DNA from: Lytechinus variegatus
Taxonomy: Eukaryota; Echinodermata; Echinoidea; Temnopleuroida; Toxopneustidae
Assembly (NCBI RefSeq): GCF_018143015.1
Contig: NC_054740.1
Location: forward strand, 55,402,583-55,466,582
Length of the DNA: 64,000 nt
Reading direction: 5' to 3'
Position 1 is the first letter of the stretch. The number at the start of each line of letters is the position of its first letter. The position numbers and the translations under genes are program-made. The notes under the pieces were generated by a model. The model was not told where the DNA came from. It was given only the letters and a program-made list of their open reading frames with translations, and ran no database searches. Below, in pieces: positions 12,701 through 23,200 of the stretch.

Positions 12701-15700
12701 CATCCCAATCGATTCATATTGATGTACATTGCTAAATGTACAAAACACATTTGAATACTTTGTGTAGAGGTGTTGTGGTTCAGTGGATAAGGCTCCAGAC
12801 TTTGAATCCCAAGGTCTGGGGTTCAAATCCCAATGCAGCACTCATGTCCTCTACATTTGCCACCCTCCACCCAGACGTAGTAAATGGGATACCCGGTAGG
12901 AAGAAATTCCTTGAATGCTTGATGTGCCTGATTTGGGTTGCCATGTTAAGCCAGGGTAATTTTATGCAACGCTTTTAATAGAAACACTGTATTAAGTGCT
13001 ATATAAATGTTACATATCATCCGTATACTTGAAGCGCCGTGGTGTAGCCGTTCTGACTCTCGCCTTGTAATCAGAGGGTTGTGTGTTCGAATCCCACCTA
13101 GCACCCTTTGGCAAGGCGTCAATCCACACTTTGCCACTCTTACCCAGGTGCTAATTGGGTACTGGTAGGAAACAACCGTCATTGTGGTTGGTTTAGCAAG
13201 TTTGCGCCTAACAGGCTGCTTGGAATGCTATGAATCCAGTGACCGGGTAATAATAATTATGAAGCACTTTGAACAGTCGTAGATTGATAAAGCGCTATAT
13301 AAATGCCAATTATTATTATCATATGAGTTGGACTGTTAAAGGGCAAGTCCACCCCAACAAAAAGTTGATTTAAATAAAAAGAGAAAAAATACAACAAGCA
13401 AAACACTGAAAATTTCATCAAATCCGGATGTAAAATAAGGAAGTTATGACATTTTAAAATTTTGCTTAATTTCACAAAACAGTTATATGCACATTCTGGT
13501 CAGTATGCAAATGAGGAGATTTGATGATGTCATCCACTTACTATTTCTTTTATATTTTATTATATGAAATACGAAATATTCTAATTTTCTCCTCACTGTC
13601 AAATAACAATAATTAATTCCTCCATGAACTTGTGGAATTAGCATTGTTTGTTACCATATGATTCAGACCAGTTGGTCCTTATTGTCAAATCTGTAAAAAG
13701 TGAAATATTGTATCATTCAAACAATAAAAAACAAAAGAAATAGTGAGTGAGGGACATCATCGAAAGTCTCGTTTGCATGACACTGAGTTGTGCATATCAC
13801 TTTGTTGTGAAAAATAGCGAAACTTTAAAATGTCATGACTTATTTTACATCCGATTTTGATGAAATTTTCAGCGTTATGCTAGTTTGATTTTTCTCTATT
13901 TATTGAAATCAACATTTTTCTAGAGTGGACTTGACCTTTAAGCATTGTGCATCAATAGGAAGCAACTTGAATCTGGATGGCACAAACCCTTCAAAACAGC
14001 ATAAAAACACTTGGAACGAGTTAGCTAATATGAAAACAGATAAATCGAAGACTGAGATCAAAGAAAATTTGGACAAACAGGATTATAAGCATTAGCGGGG
14101 GTATTGTGGTCCAGTGGTTATGGCTCTTGTCTTTCATTCTGAGGAAATAAGTTTGATTCCTAGCCTTGGGGTTTTTTCCTTCAACAGAAAATTAATTCCC
14201 ATTGTACAGCACTCCACACAGGTAAGGTGAATGGGTACCTGGTAGGAAAGTATTCCTTGAAATGCAGTGTGGATAACGGCTGCTCTGCTATTAAAAGCCA
14301 GGGTAATTATGCTGCATTACTGTAAAGCACTTAGAGACTTCTGATGAAGAAGGTGTTAAGCGCTATAAAAGCAAGTATGATTGTAATTATTATTGAATTA
14401 TGAGGCCATTTAATCGATCATAGATACGTGTTTGGTAGATGTTTTGCTGCTAGTTAAAGAGTTACATCTCTTCACTACATTATTTTGTGTTTGGTAGGAA
14501 GATGGACGCTGAGGAGCTGGAACGACGTCGTGCTGAAATGATGGACAATGCTAAATGGAGAGATGAACAGAGAAAAGACAGAGTGTCTAGATATAATGTA
14601 AGTTTCATTTCTTTTCCTTGTACTTCCCTTGAATTATTCTATAATTCATGTATGGCTTAACAACTGTAACAAATTTATAGTAGGCTACACAGGTTTTAGA
14701 TGGTAATAGATTTTACTGAGGATTGAATCAATGAAAAGTTTCATCTCAGTCCCATCTTACAAAGTAATCCTTAGGTCATAGACATATTCTACCTCAGTTC
14801 AATAAATAGGATTGCAAAACTAGCTTTGAGGTGGAAGAAATTAGAATTTTGTGAGTGAAAAAACAATAAAACAATGGGTTTGAAGTTGACAGTGACTGAG
14901 ACAATTTTTTGGACTGCATAAATTCAACTCAGGCACTGTGTGCAATAAAAGAATTAATGGAAAATAAATTATATATTTGTTTATCTCATCCAGGCTGAAG
15001 AGAGAGCAGAGACAGAAATGGAGAAAAAGAAGACCAAAGATGCCAAATTTCTAGAGTATGTATACTTCGAATTGTACTTGTTTCGAGTTAACTAGTTGAC
15101 TTATTTCCACTTTTGCATAATGGATTTAAATGTCTACTAAAGTGTATACTCAAAATAAATTGATTCAAATTCCCTTTATCTTTCATGGAAATTTTCAGTT
15201 CTGAAGTCACAAGTCCAATCAGGTAAAACATACATTGTTTGTTGCTCGTATAAGACCTTTAGAGACATCGCTCTGATGTGATAAACACTGTTGATAATGT
15301 GAATAATTTCACAATTATTTTCAGCATTCTTTGATTTAGATGTCACAAAGTTCATTGTTAACTATGAACGAGACAGGTATTAGTGTTGGTTAATTTGAAA
15401 AAAAATAAATATGAGCATCATCTAATGATATTATTAAACAATATGTGCATTCATTTGATTGGTGTTATTTCTCATGAACTCCTTCCCCCCACTCTCTCCT
15501 TTGCGTTATATAATTGATTTTGGATTTCGAGCCCAACCTTTGAAAGGTCAATGACCCCTGCTGACTCTTTCTATTGTTTCTATACTGTATTTTATGCTCC
15601 CCTGTTGTATTTTTATGACAAGAATTGGAAATAAATGATACTAAAACGTGAATTTAATACCATGGTTTCCACTTTTTTTTTGTTTACAGGACAATGCGGT

Positions 15701-15798
15701 TACCTAGCAACAGCTCCGTGGAAGATCAGATCAAGAGGAATGTTTTCAGCATCCAGCGAACCAATGCAGCCTTGGACAAGAACTTTGCCAGAAGATAA
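6701..15798 (+). CDS. CWC25: CWC25 homologue, spliceosome-associated step-one splicing factor (11 exons)
   Basis: Exons read 6701-6718, 7652-7824, 8444-8555, 9549-9634, 10529-10598, 11271-11998, 12504-12643, 14498-14597, 14994-15055, 15199-15222 (optional) and 15690-15798; all have GT-AG borders and compatible phases. The predicted protein is about 540 residues. It opens MGGGDLNMKKSWHP, followed by a charged helix matching the CIR N-terminal type domain (about residues 8-60). A CWC25-type block follows, with DWMYNQP (about 70-76) and MAAKVKEDPLFAIKK (about 117-131), then an Arg/Ser/Asp repeat region (about 155-440). The C-terminus is conserved: AEELERRRAEMMDNAKW, then SVEDQIKRNVFSIQRT near the stop. 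In the known family, Cwc25 joins the Prp2-activated spliceosome and promotes the first transesterification in the nucleus. The start is fixed by the MGGGDL match split over exon 1. One base is missing in exon 6, so the frame is broken there. Assignment is by remembered family sequence. Confidence 0.93.
6797..7030. mobile_element. Dispersed repeat with TGTCCGGACAC palindromes, copy 1 (CWC25 intron 1)
   Basis: About 230 bp, nearly identical by eye to 46388-46621. The palindrome TGTCCGGACAC lies near the left end and twice near the right end. No open frame. Confidence 0.75.
7262..7573. mobile_element. Palindromic MITE with about 60-bp terminal inverted repeats (CWC25 intron 1)
   Basis: Starts GGGCCGATTGCACGAAAGGG and ends CCCTTTCGTGCAATCGGCCC; the arms continue through GACCGTCTTTCGTGTCGCCC and its inverse. 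The AT-rich centre is non-coding. Arms are still almost perfect, so insertion is probably recent. Confidence 0.9.
7918..8070. mobile_element. Short GGGGCCGCGGAA-ended MITE (CWC25 intron 2)
   Basis: AGGGGCCGCGGAA at the left and TTCCGCGGCCCCT at the right, with long G and C runs inside that also form a hairpin. About 150 bp, non-coding. Confidence 0.8.
8600..8790. repeat. Minisatellite of about 30 bp (CWC25 intron 3)
   Basis: About six tandem units around TTCAGTTGAAAGTTTGGGGC, with variants (GACAGTTTTGGGCTAACTGG). Not coding; it lies 45 bp after the exon 3 donor. Confidence 0.9.
9651..9929. mobile_element. Palindromic 'GTCTTACAAAGAG' MITE, copy a (CWC25 intron 4)
   Basis: Begins GGGCCCTGTCTTACAAAGAG and ends in the inverse, ACTCTTTGTAAGATGTGGG. 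It starts 16 bp after the exon 4 donor and leaves the site intact. Confidence 0.85.
10181..10365. mobile_element. Intact palindromic 'TTTCATAAAGCTG' MITE (CWC25 intron 4)
   Basis: GGTGGATGTTTCATAAAGCT at the left and AGCTTTGTGAAACACCCACC at the right; inner arms GTTAAGAGCGACTTTAAG and inverse. About 185 bp, the whole length nearly self-complementary. Confidence 0.9.
11271..11998 (+). CDS. CWC25: CWC25 exon 6: RS/DSD tandem-repeat exon with a one-base frame loss
   Basis: This exon codes the low-complexity middle of CWC25. It starts with a Lys-rich stretch, then Ser/Asp/Glu blocks, then about five units of roughly 26 residues (78 bp) built on a D-S-D-(S/L)-E-E core plus Arg/Lys runs, at about 11507-11900. 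It ends in PPGYGLI, which matches the family's PGYGL. The exon is 728 nt long; joining phase 0 to phase 0 needs 729. Read in frame from 11271 it hits a stop at 11685-11687, while the next unit reads well one frame over. Comparing the unit at 11604 with the next one shows one A missing in the A-run at 11614-11618. A homopolymer assembly error or a real indel allele would both explain this. Confidence 0.88.
12098..12311. mobile_element. Foldback MITE with an internal duplicated arm (CWC25 intron 6)
   Basis: GTAGGTTTCACGGTACAACA at the left matches TGTACCGAGAAACCTAC at the right in inverse. A second copy of the left arm (GGGTACACCATGTATC, TTGGTCAAGTG) lies at about 12187, so the element carries two left arms and one right arm. 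Confidence 0.8.
12764..13020 (+). mobile_element. tRNA-derived SINE, copy 1 (CWC25 intron 7)
   Basis: A tRNA-like head has an A-box-like GTTCAGTGGATAAGG and a B box GGGGTTCAAATCCC. The body carries the GGGATACCCGGTAGGAAG segment shared with the other SINEs, and the tail is GTGCTATATAAATG. The head does not fold as a full functional tRNA by eye. Confidence 0.85.
13030..13321 (+). mobile_element. tRNA-derived SINE, copy 2 (CWC25 intron 7)
   Basis: Head GCCGTGGTGTAGCCGTTCTG and B box TGTGTTCGAATCCC. The body has GGGTACTGGTAGGAAAC and the tail is AAGCGCTATATAAATGCC followed by ATT repeats. It lies directly after copy 1. Confidence 0.85.
13340..13937. mobile_element. TTAA-family foldback MITE, copy 3 (CWC25 intron 7)
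   Basis: TTAA at 13336-13339 and 13938-13941; ends AGGGCAAGTCCACCCC and GAGTGGACTTGACCT. Same inner palindromic landmarks as copy 1. Confidence 0.9.
14094..14400 (+). mobile_element. tRNA-derived SINE, copy 3 (CWC25 intron 7)
   Basis: Head GGGGGTATTGTGGTCCAGTG and a decayed B box (AGTTTGATTCCTAG). The body has GGTGAATGGGTACCTGGTAG and the tail TTAAGCGCTATAAAAGC, then TAAT repeats. It ends about 100 bp before exon 8. Confidence 0.85.
15199..15222 (+). CDS. CWC25: Possible 24-nt cassette microexon of CWC25
   Basis: A short segment sits between a TTTTCAG acceptor and a GTAAAA donor. Its 24 nt keep the frame whether included or skipped. Inclusion gives FLD-SEVTSPI-RTMRLP across the junctions; skipping gives FLETMRLP, which lines up more closely with the vertebrate protein as I remember it. 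It may be an alternative exon or a chance pair of splice-like sites. Confidence 0.4.
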
Positions 15799-16605
15799 CA
15801 TTACCGTCTTCCTTCATCATTGCTGTTAGGAGTGCAGCATAGGGATGTACAAATTTGCTCGCAGCCATGTAATGATAACGTTCCATTCGTACGAAGTACG
15901 TATCAAGTTATCTGATACCTAGTTCCCACTTTCACGATTCGCGCCACTATTGAAAGCGTGGTCTATATCGTGGAGTAATCTTAGTGATCCTATGATATCA
16001 TATCAGATCGTATTAGTTAACCCGGCGATCATATTGATCATAGAAATTTTTTGAATGGTTTCAAAAAATTGTGCGATCAGCTATGCAATACAATTACAGC
16101 ATTTGTGGTGGATCGTAAGGCGGTTGGAACGGGGTACAACATCTTGATATGCTTGCATAGGACTTTGGATATCATCAACCTTGCTTTTAGCCAACAAGCC
16201 TTTTTTCAGGGCACAACAACATTGCAAGGAATATATTCTTGCCAGATACTGCTTTACCCCTTGTAGGTTGAGCATAGTAAATGTAGATTACTTGCAAAAG
16301 GTTGTTACAGGTGCAGCAGAGATTTGAACCCAGAATCTTGTAATTTAACCCTATATAGACCAGGCCATTTTGAAATTGCATAGCCCGCGGAGGGGGGTGG
16401 CCTTTTTAGGGTTTTGGGGGGCTTTTTGGCCCCTCCCCATTTCAGTTGTTGATTGTGCAATCACAACTGAAATTGGCACACACCTCACCCATATAAGTAA
16501 TGTACAAAATTGGATACTGGCAGTTAACTCTACCAAACCTCAATTTTTTTCAAAGTAATTATTGATGTAAATTAATGCATAAAATGGTAACTTAGCTGTA
16601 AATCT
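15799..16605 (+). other. Probable CWC25 3' UTR and flank
   Basis: No further coding seen. A hairpin at about 16440-16477 is built on ATTTCAGTTGTTGATTG and its inverse, beside a G-rich tract. Confidence 0.4.
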
Positions 16606-16609
16606 TTAA

Positions 16610-17163
16610 AGGCAAGTCCACCCCAACAAAAACTTGATTTGAATAAAAAGAGAAAAATTCAATAAAATAAAGTTGAAGTTAAAGTTTCGCTTATTTTTAA
16701 CAAAACAGTTATATGAATGAGCCAGTTACATCCAAATGAGAGAATCGATGATGTCACTCACTCACTATTTCTTTTGTTTTTTATTGTTTGAAATATGAAA
16801 TATTTTGATTTTCTCGCCATTGTCATGTGAAATGAAGTTTCATTCCTCCCTGAACACATGATATTCCATTATTCTACCATTTTGTGCTTCAGGCAAGGAG
16901 GTCCTAATCATCAAATTCGTAAAAATTGAAGTGTTGTATAATTCAAACAAAAAAAAACAAAAGAAATAGTGAGTGACATCATCGACTCTCTCATTTGGAT
17001 GTAACTGGCTCGTTCATATAACTATTTTGTTAAAAATAAGTGAAACTTTGAAATGTCATAACTTTCTTATTTACATCCGATTTTGATGAAATCTTCAGCA
17101 TTGTGCTTGTCTGATTTTTTTCTATTGATTCAAATCAACATTTTGCTGAGGTGGACTTGACCT
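16610..17163. mobile_element. TTAA-family foldback MITE, copy 4
   Basis: TTAA at 16606-16609 and 17164-17167; ends AGGCAAGTCCACCCC and GAGGTGGACTTGACCT. A small part of the left arm is missing compared with copy 1. Confidence 0.9.
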
Positions 17164-18226
17164 TTAAATATTGCTCCAAAACTGCAAACACTTTTGTGAA
17201 CATTCTAGTATACTATCTTAAGAGTGTTTAAGGCAAAAGTTTATTTTTTTAAACATTCCGTCTAATTTCATATTGTAAATTCTGGTTTTCATATCTACAG
17301 ATTGAAGTGAATAAATGACTTTGAAACTGAAAATATTCTTTTGCAACTGTGCTATATTATAACTTGTTCAATCATTCATGGATATATTCATAAATAAATG
17401 TTGAACCCCTGGTGTCGGAACTTCATCAAACTTAAGTTAGTTGTGACTTTCGTGTACACTCTGCCATGGTTAAATCATTAGACCAGGCCTGCATTAGACT
17501 TTTATTTTTGTCCTGTGACACAAAGCAGTCATTGATCATACAGTTCATTCTCATGATTGATAGCAAAGTGACCAATGCGACCATTCATAAAAATTAGCCC
17601 TATGATCAATCACATGCTTTTGTGTAAAGTGGCCCTAAAATGAATTGACATGAAATAAAAATTGAAGTGAAGGCTTGATTGAGGTGCAATATAAACAAAC
17701 ATTTTCAAGGTGGCTAGTGTGAAAGAGGTTCAAGTCACTTCTAATAGCCATTGGCTTGCAGTATATAATGTACAATTGTACTTCCAAGTTAGGGAACCCC
17801 ACCACAGAATGCTCTGTCATGTCGGAGTATTGAATGTAGACAACACTTCAATGTTTGGCAAGCCCAGAGAAACAAACTATATTGAATGTCATACTTTAAT
17901 TTATTTGCCTGATTTCACAAATGAATATTGACAAAAATGGCAGATGTAGAACATTTGAAATATGTTCATTTTTTGGTGGGGTTCACTAACCTTTGAGCAC
18001 CACTACACATGTACACTGAATATTAACCCTTCTTCCCTATGGCCCGTATTAAATTAAACCCTGGGTTAAAGTTGTGGTTTAACTATGGAGAGCCAATTGG
18101 AGCACAAATCCCTAATTAACTCACATGACATCCAAATTGTTCATACTGGTAATTGCCTGGGAATGATAACTAAAGTATTTTTCTTTATTATGAAAGCAAA
18201 AGGAAACAAAGAGGAGAAATATACAA
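17164..18226. other. Spacer between CWC25 and the nested hAT-like elements
   Basis: No gene recognised. 18040-18110 has the GGCCCGTATT...GGTTTAACTATGGAGAGCC half of the MITE seen whole at 27224-27501. Confidence 0.4.
17310..17315 (+). promoter_or_regulatory. Candidate polyadenylation signal downstream of CWC25
   Basis: An AATAAA hexamer lies about 1.5 kb after the CWC25 stop, just past a TTAA foldback element; a second AATAAA lies near 17393. The 3' end is not otherwise marked, so this is only a candidate. Confidence 0.2.
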
Positions 18227-18234
18227 TACAATAC

Positions 18235-19889
18235 CGGTGGCGTAAATCCGTGTTGATGGGTGGGGGGATGATTGAAACATTTTAGTATTTTTTTGCAATC
18301 ATGTTTTAGATTTGCAAGGAATTGTCATTGATATGTCCACAGTGGCGTACCGTGGGTCACGGAATTGTGGGGGCACCAGCAAAACTTTTGAATCACTGAG
18401 TGATCGAGCGCGCAGCCAGTTATACTGACCTAATAGAGACATTTTAAGGACAATGTCATTAAACGGATATGTATCTTACTGATCAAATAATGCGAGCGCG
18501 AAGCGCGAACTTAAATTTTTTATATTCACACCTAAAAAGGGACATTATAATCAAAATGTGTGTAATCATGATAGGTACCTGTCTCTCTAAACAATGCGAG
18601 CGCGAGCTGAAATTTTCCTTTATTTTGACCCCAAACATCCAAGATTTTAAGGAATATATTTTAGGAATCCATTAAGAGTATGCACATCTCACCATAGTCA
18701 TCTAATGCGAGTGCCAAGCGCTTGCTGATTTTATTAGAATTACATCTGAACACATGAAACACTTTTTGTAGTCATTGCAATCATGATTATCATACGCATC
18801 TCACTAATCAAATATTGCGAGTGTGATGCGCGAGCTGAAAATTTAGACCTGAAGTGGGGCATTCTAACGTTTCTTTGTAGGAATTAACTAGGACCATACG
18901 TATTTCATTAACAAAATGATGCGAGCGCAAAGCGCGAGCTGAAATTTTTTTATATTCAGATCAGAAGAATGGACATTTTAAGGACTGATTTTAGGAATTC
19001 ATGAAGAGCAGACATATCTCACCAATCCACTAATGCGAACGTAATCACGGACAGGAAATATTTCATATATACGAAGACCTTAACATGGGGCAATCACTTT
19101 TTGAGTCATGTAAAATAAGCATATGTCACTACATAAAACAATGATAACTCAAGTGGTAGGAAATATATTTGGTTTATATTGACTTGAAAACGGGATGTTT
19201 TAGTACAGCAGGATTATATAAACAGACAATGCGAGCACCAGGAACAATGAAGACGTAGGTCCTGGGCAAATTATGTTTCATGAATTATGTTTCTTATGTA
19301 ATGTAACATAACATAATTATAATATAACATTATATTGAATATTTTCTTCTTTCCCACTACATTTCTCTTCCTTTCTCCCTCTTCTCCTTTTCCCCTTTTT
19401 TGTTTTGCCAGCCGATGGGGGGGGGGGGAAGGGGGCTTGTGCCCCCATGCCCCCCATAGTTACGCCACTGTATGTCCATATGGCAAATACCCCTCCAATA
19501 TTATCCTTTTACCCCATAATGGTTTAATGGTTTTATTAGAGATTACAGTAAAAAAAAAATCAACATTCCATCTTAATCCCTTCCCAAAGACCCCAACATT
19601 GAATTGGAAGAAACGGGGGTTTCTCTTCAATGTTATAATAAGGACATAAGTATTTCGTTTTGAAATGGTGAACTGGCTCTTTATTTGCATTTTATGATTC
19701 AATAATATTTTTTCATTTGTTAAGCGGTATTTTAGGAAGAATTTTCACCAATAAAACAATTATCTCACGTGATTTTTTTTCATTTTTTTCGTTAAAAAGT
19801 GGGGGGGATGTTTGTACAGGCCATCCCCCCTCCTCGAAAAGTGGGGGGGGGGGATATGTCCCCCCATTCCCCCGGGATTTACGCCAGTG
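18235..19889. mobile_element. Outer hAT-like element, host of a second element
   Basis: Ends CGGTGGCGTAAATCC and GGATTTACGCCAGTG, flanked by the perfect 8-bp duplication TACAATAC (18227-18234 and 19890-19897). Without the nested element at 18340-19470 and its extra 8 bp, it is about 515 bp and non-coding. An 8-bp duplication with C(A/G)G-type ends fits hAT transposons. Confidence 0.85.
18340..19470. mobile_element. Inner hAT-like element with GCGAGC motif array
   Basis: Ends CAGTGGCGTACC and TACGCCACTG, flanked by the perfect 8-bp duplication TATGTCCA (18332-18339 and 19471-19478). About seven motifs related to GCGAGCGCGAAGCGCGAGC occur every 100-115 bp (near 18402, 18490, 18593, 18703, 18815, 18918, 19030). 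A pyrimidine tract and a G-run precede the right end. No transposase. Confidence 0.88.
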
Positions 19890-20037
19890 TACAATACAAA
19901 CTTAAATTTTGAACTCTTGGCTCCCCATGATTTCTAATTTGAATCCTCTATAAATGGATTGGACAAGTCTTTTTCAATCATATTTCTGATCTTCATTTGC
20001 ACATTTCTCTGTAATTATACATTTTCCTGTAAAATTC

Positions 20038-20086
20038 TGAAGAAGATTCTGCTAGGATCGAAAGCTTAGGCCCCTTTTGACTCTCT
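20038..20086. mobile_element. 49-bp insertion with an 11-bp target duplication
   Basis: The segment from TGAAGAAGATTCTGC to CCCCTTTTGACTCTCT is flanked by TGTAAAATTCT on both sides and matches 3204-3252. This is the footprint of a heavily 5'-truncated retroelement insertion. Confidence 0.7.
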
Positions 20087-20485
20087 TGTAAAATTCTTTG
20101 GCAGATATATTATTAAAATTATTTTTGTATGATTTTGTGAAAGTTTTGTTCAATTCTGTGAACATTTCATTTTCCGCTTTTCCCAGTACCAGAGCTTATC
20201 TTCACTATTTCACATGCTGTGTGGGTGGAAAACAAATAAAAATACACAACCAAAGCATGACCAAGGTCTCTACGTGATAGCTTTTATTTACAACTCAATC
20301 ATTTGTGATCTATTCATGAATACTTTGAAAGTAAATTGCGCCACAAAATGTCACAAGACAAAACAAAACATTAATGATTAGAATGCTTGAATTATTAAAG
20401 AAACATTAATGAAGACTCCAAAGCCTCATAGAAAAGTAATCAATAATTTGTTGTGTCACTAAGTCATTGATGCTGACACATTGCT

Positions 20486-21019
20486 AGGCCCCGTCTTACA
20501 AAGAGTTACCTCAACTACATAATGGAAATCCATTATTGTCAAAATTTTTGCCAAGGGATATTTGTCCATAATCCACAATGTCCATATTGTAAACAAAGAG
20601 GGGAACATCCAATTTCCAACGATGAATGTAGAAGTGAGAATCATATCTAGGAAATATTTTGAACAGGCATTGTAGATGGCTGGCGTTGCCGGCCTTCCAT
20701 CGTAGGTGTTGATCTGGGCCCCGTCTTACAAAGAGATACGATTGATCCAATCAATCGTAACTCTTTGGAAATCCATCAGCATCAGAATTTTTTTCGACAG
20801 GAAAACTGCAAAATGTCCTTTGTAAACAAGAACACACCAAGTTATCAAGTAATCAATGAATTTATGGATATACATTCATATCTAGAGAAATTTTTGAGCA
20901 AACGTGCATTTTATATGTTGACTTTGCCGGCTTTCCATAGCTGCAAATGATAGGATCAATCACAACTCTTAGAAAGACGGGCCCCCTGATCAATTACAAC
21001 TCTTTGTAAAACAGAGCCC
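20486..21019. mobile_element. 'GTCTTACAAAGAG' MITE copy b, split by copy c
   Basis: The left part 20486-20715 starts GGCCCCGTCTTACAAAGAG; the right tip 20986-21019 ends ACTCTTTGTAAAACAGAGCC. Copy c (20716-20985) sits between them. Confidence 0.75.
20716..20985. mobile_element. 'GTCTTACAAAGAG' MITE copy c, inserted in copy b
   Basis: GGGCCCCGTCTTACAAAGAG at the left and ACTCTTAGAAAGACGGGCCCC at the right give near-perfect outer arms. About 270 bp, non-coding. Confidence 0.85.
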
Positions 21020-21020
21020 A

Positions 21021-21118
21021 GGTAGGGGTTTCGTAAAGCTGTTTGTAGGTTAAGAGCGGCTTTAGAACGACTGGTGAACCTTTCTTGAGGATGATATTCA
21101 CCATTAAATGTCCACTGA
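21021..21118. mobile_element. Half of a 'TTTCATAAAGCTG' MITE
   Basis: GGGGTTTCGTAAAGCTGTTTG followed by GAACGACTGGTGAACC; the right half is absent. Confidence 0.7.
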
Positions 21119-22293
21119 TAGAAAACCCCTATTGCTGTATACAGATTCAAATCACTCTCCAATCTAACACCAATATGACTCTGTGAAAAAAAAGGTTCGG
21201 AAGTGAATATCACTTAAATTCTCTTTACAAACACAATCCTTTGAGGAATTATCATTTCTAAAATGATATGAACAAATAAAGATAAATGCCATATAAATGG
21301 ATTTATAAAAATATTTTATGAATGCAACTACAGATCTATATTAACATTTCACTGCTTTGTATGAAACATCATACAGGTACATGTAATGGATTTTATAACC
21401 ATATTCCCTGTGACCACTCTATTAATCAGATCCATGTTTATTATCTAAATGTAAACTTTTACCAATTTATCAATACCTAATTGAATTACATCACATTTTC
21501 CCCTTTTTACAAATAATATTTGTCTTAAAATAAATTGGGATATGGGGCACAAATCCTAATTGAATTACATCATATTTTCACTTTTTACAAGTAATATTTG
21601 TCTTAAAATAAATTGGGATATGGGGCACAAATCCTCAATTAAATAGAATTATAATGGGTTAAGCGTCATTCTAAGTTTTACTTCGACATGGAACAATTTT
21701 TAGCCACCTGGGACAGCTAAAATATGGGCAGACAATGAACATTTACAACAAACAATGAACAAATCAAAGTCTATGAACTTCATTCAGTTCACCGTATTTA
21801 TAAGTATTGGTAAACTTAAAGCAAAATGAAATATTCCTTCAACAATATATAAAATATCAAATAAAATTCAGAGTTCAAAACATAAATTAAAGAATTCTTG
21901 TTTAATCATATGAAGGGAGCTTGATAGCTTTGCATACTTTTTTCAGAAATGTAGACATTGTCATTGCACCAATGCATTAGAGTGTACTCATTTTCAAATA
22001 GAGAATAAGGGCTATGCAGAATGAAATTTGTGTGCATGGAGACTGAGCATGCACCAATGCAGACTTGAGTCTATGGAAAACATGTGTTATTTGCAAAATC
22101 ATTTGGCCTCCGACGGGATTAAAATATGGTTCTACAGATTTCTTGAAACAGACAAAAGAATTGCTTATTTCCCTGTGAGCCGTGATAAATCTCATTAGCT
22201 GGTGATGTAAATAGGGATTGGAAATCAAGTTAAAAATTTCAGTCATAGAAATTTCACATGGAAAAGACACGCCAATGAAACCGACCCCAGTCG
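21119..22293. repeat. AT-rich spacer with an 81-bp tandem duplication
   Basis: Two adjacent copies of an 81-bp unit (about 21480-21560 and 21561-21641), both containing ATTTGTCTTAAAATAAATTG, differ at a few sites. No gene seen in the rest. Confidence 0.75.
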
Positions 22294-22461
22294 GGTGGGT
22301 GTTTCATAAAGCTGTTCATAAGTTAAGAGCGACTTTAAGAACGACTGGTGATCCTTTCTTGAGGTAAATGGTATACACATTGGCAACGGTAAGCGTGTAA
22401 GGTTCACCAGTTGTTCTTAAAGTCGCTCTTATCTTATGAACAGCTTTATGAAATGCCCCCC
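22294..22461. mobile_element. 'TTTCATAAAGCTG' MITE, first of a side-by-side pair
   Basis: GGGTGGGTGTTTCATAAAGC to GCTTTATGAAATGCCCCCC, with GAGCGACTTTAAGAACGAC inside and its inverse in the right arm. Confidence 0.85.
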
Positions 22462-22465
22462 GATC

Positions 22466-22639
22466 AGGGTGGTGTTTCATAAAGCTGATCGTAAAGTTAC
22501 GCACAACTTTACTAACGACTGGAACATGTTCTGATACGTACTCAGCTACATAGGGATATATCATATAGCACAAGAAAGGGTCACCAGTCGTGTGTAAAGT
22601 CTTTCGTAACTTACGAATAGCTTTTATGAAACGGGCCCC
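22466..22639. mobile_element. 'TTTCATAAAGCTG' MITE, second of the pair
   Basis: GGGTGGTGTTTCATAAAGC to GCTTTTATGAAACGGGCCCC. The arms differ from the first (GATCGTAAAGTTACGC), so it is a distinct subfamily member and not a recent tandem copy. Confidence 0.8.
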
Positions 22640-23200
22640 TGAGCTAATATTTCAAATGGCATATCTGTTGGTTTTGATTTGTTAAGACTTGCTGTAGCAC
22701 AAGATAAGATCATTTCACATTGCCAAGTTAAGTCAACGTTCTTCGTGCAATAGTTGATTTAATTCAATTAAAATGAATACTTTATAAATAATATGTTCCA
22801 TTTAAATCGTGATCTCACAAATTAACTTTTCAGAGCACTTTACATAAATGATAAGGAACAGAAAAAAATATATAATACTACATGTAAAGTTTAGAGATTA
22901 AAGATTATTATCAAACTACACCCATGAAAGCAGTTTAACCTTGTGAAACACATATTTCATGAAAATGAAAAATATGGAATTGGAAATATGTCTCTGCCAA
23001 TTGCCAGTAAACAACTTCTATGTTTCTTCCCCATAAAGAGCTCAATAAGCTTCCAGAGTCCTGTAACACAAAGTTAGAAATTAATTGTACGCTCGATTTT
23101 CACGATTGATTGTACATTGTAGTCAATGGGATCAATTGCAGAAAAATGATCTATGATCATTGCTAAGCTTTGTGTTTGAAAGAGGTTTGAAAACAGCATG

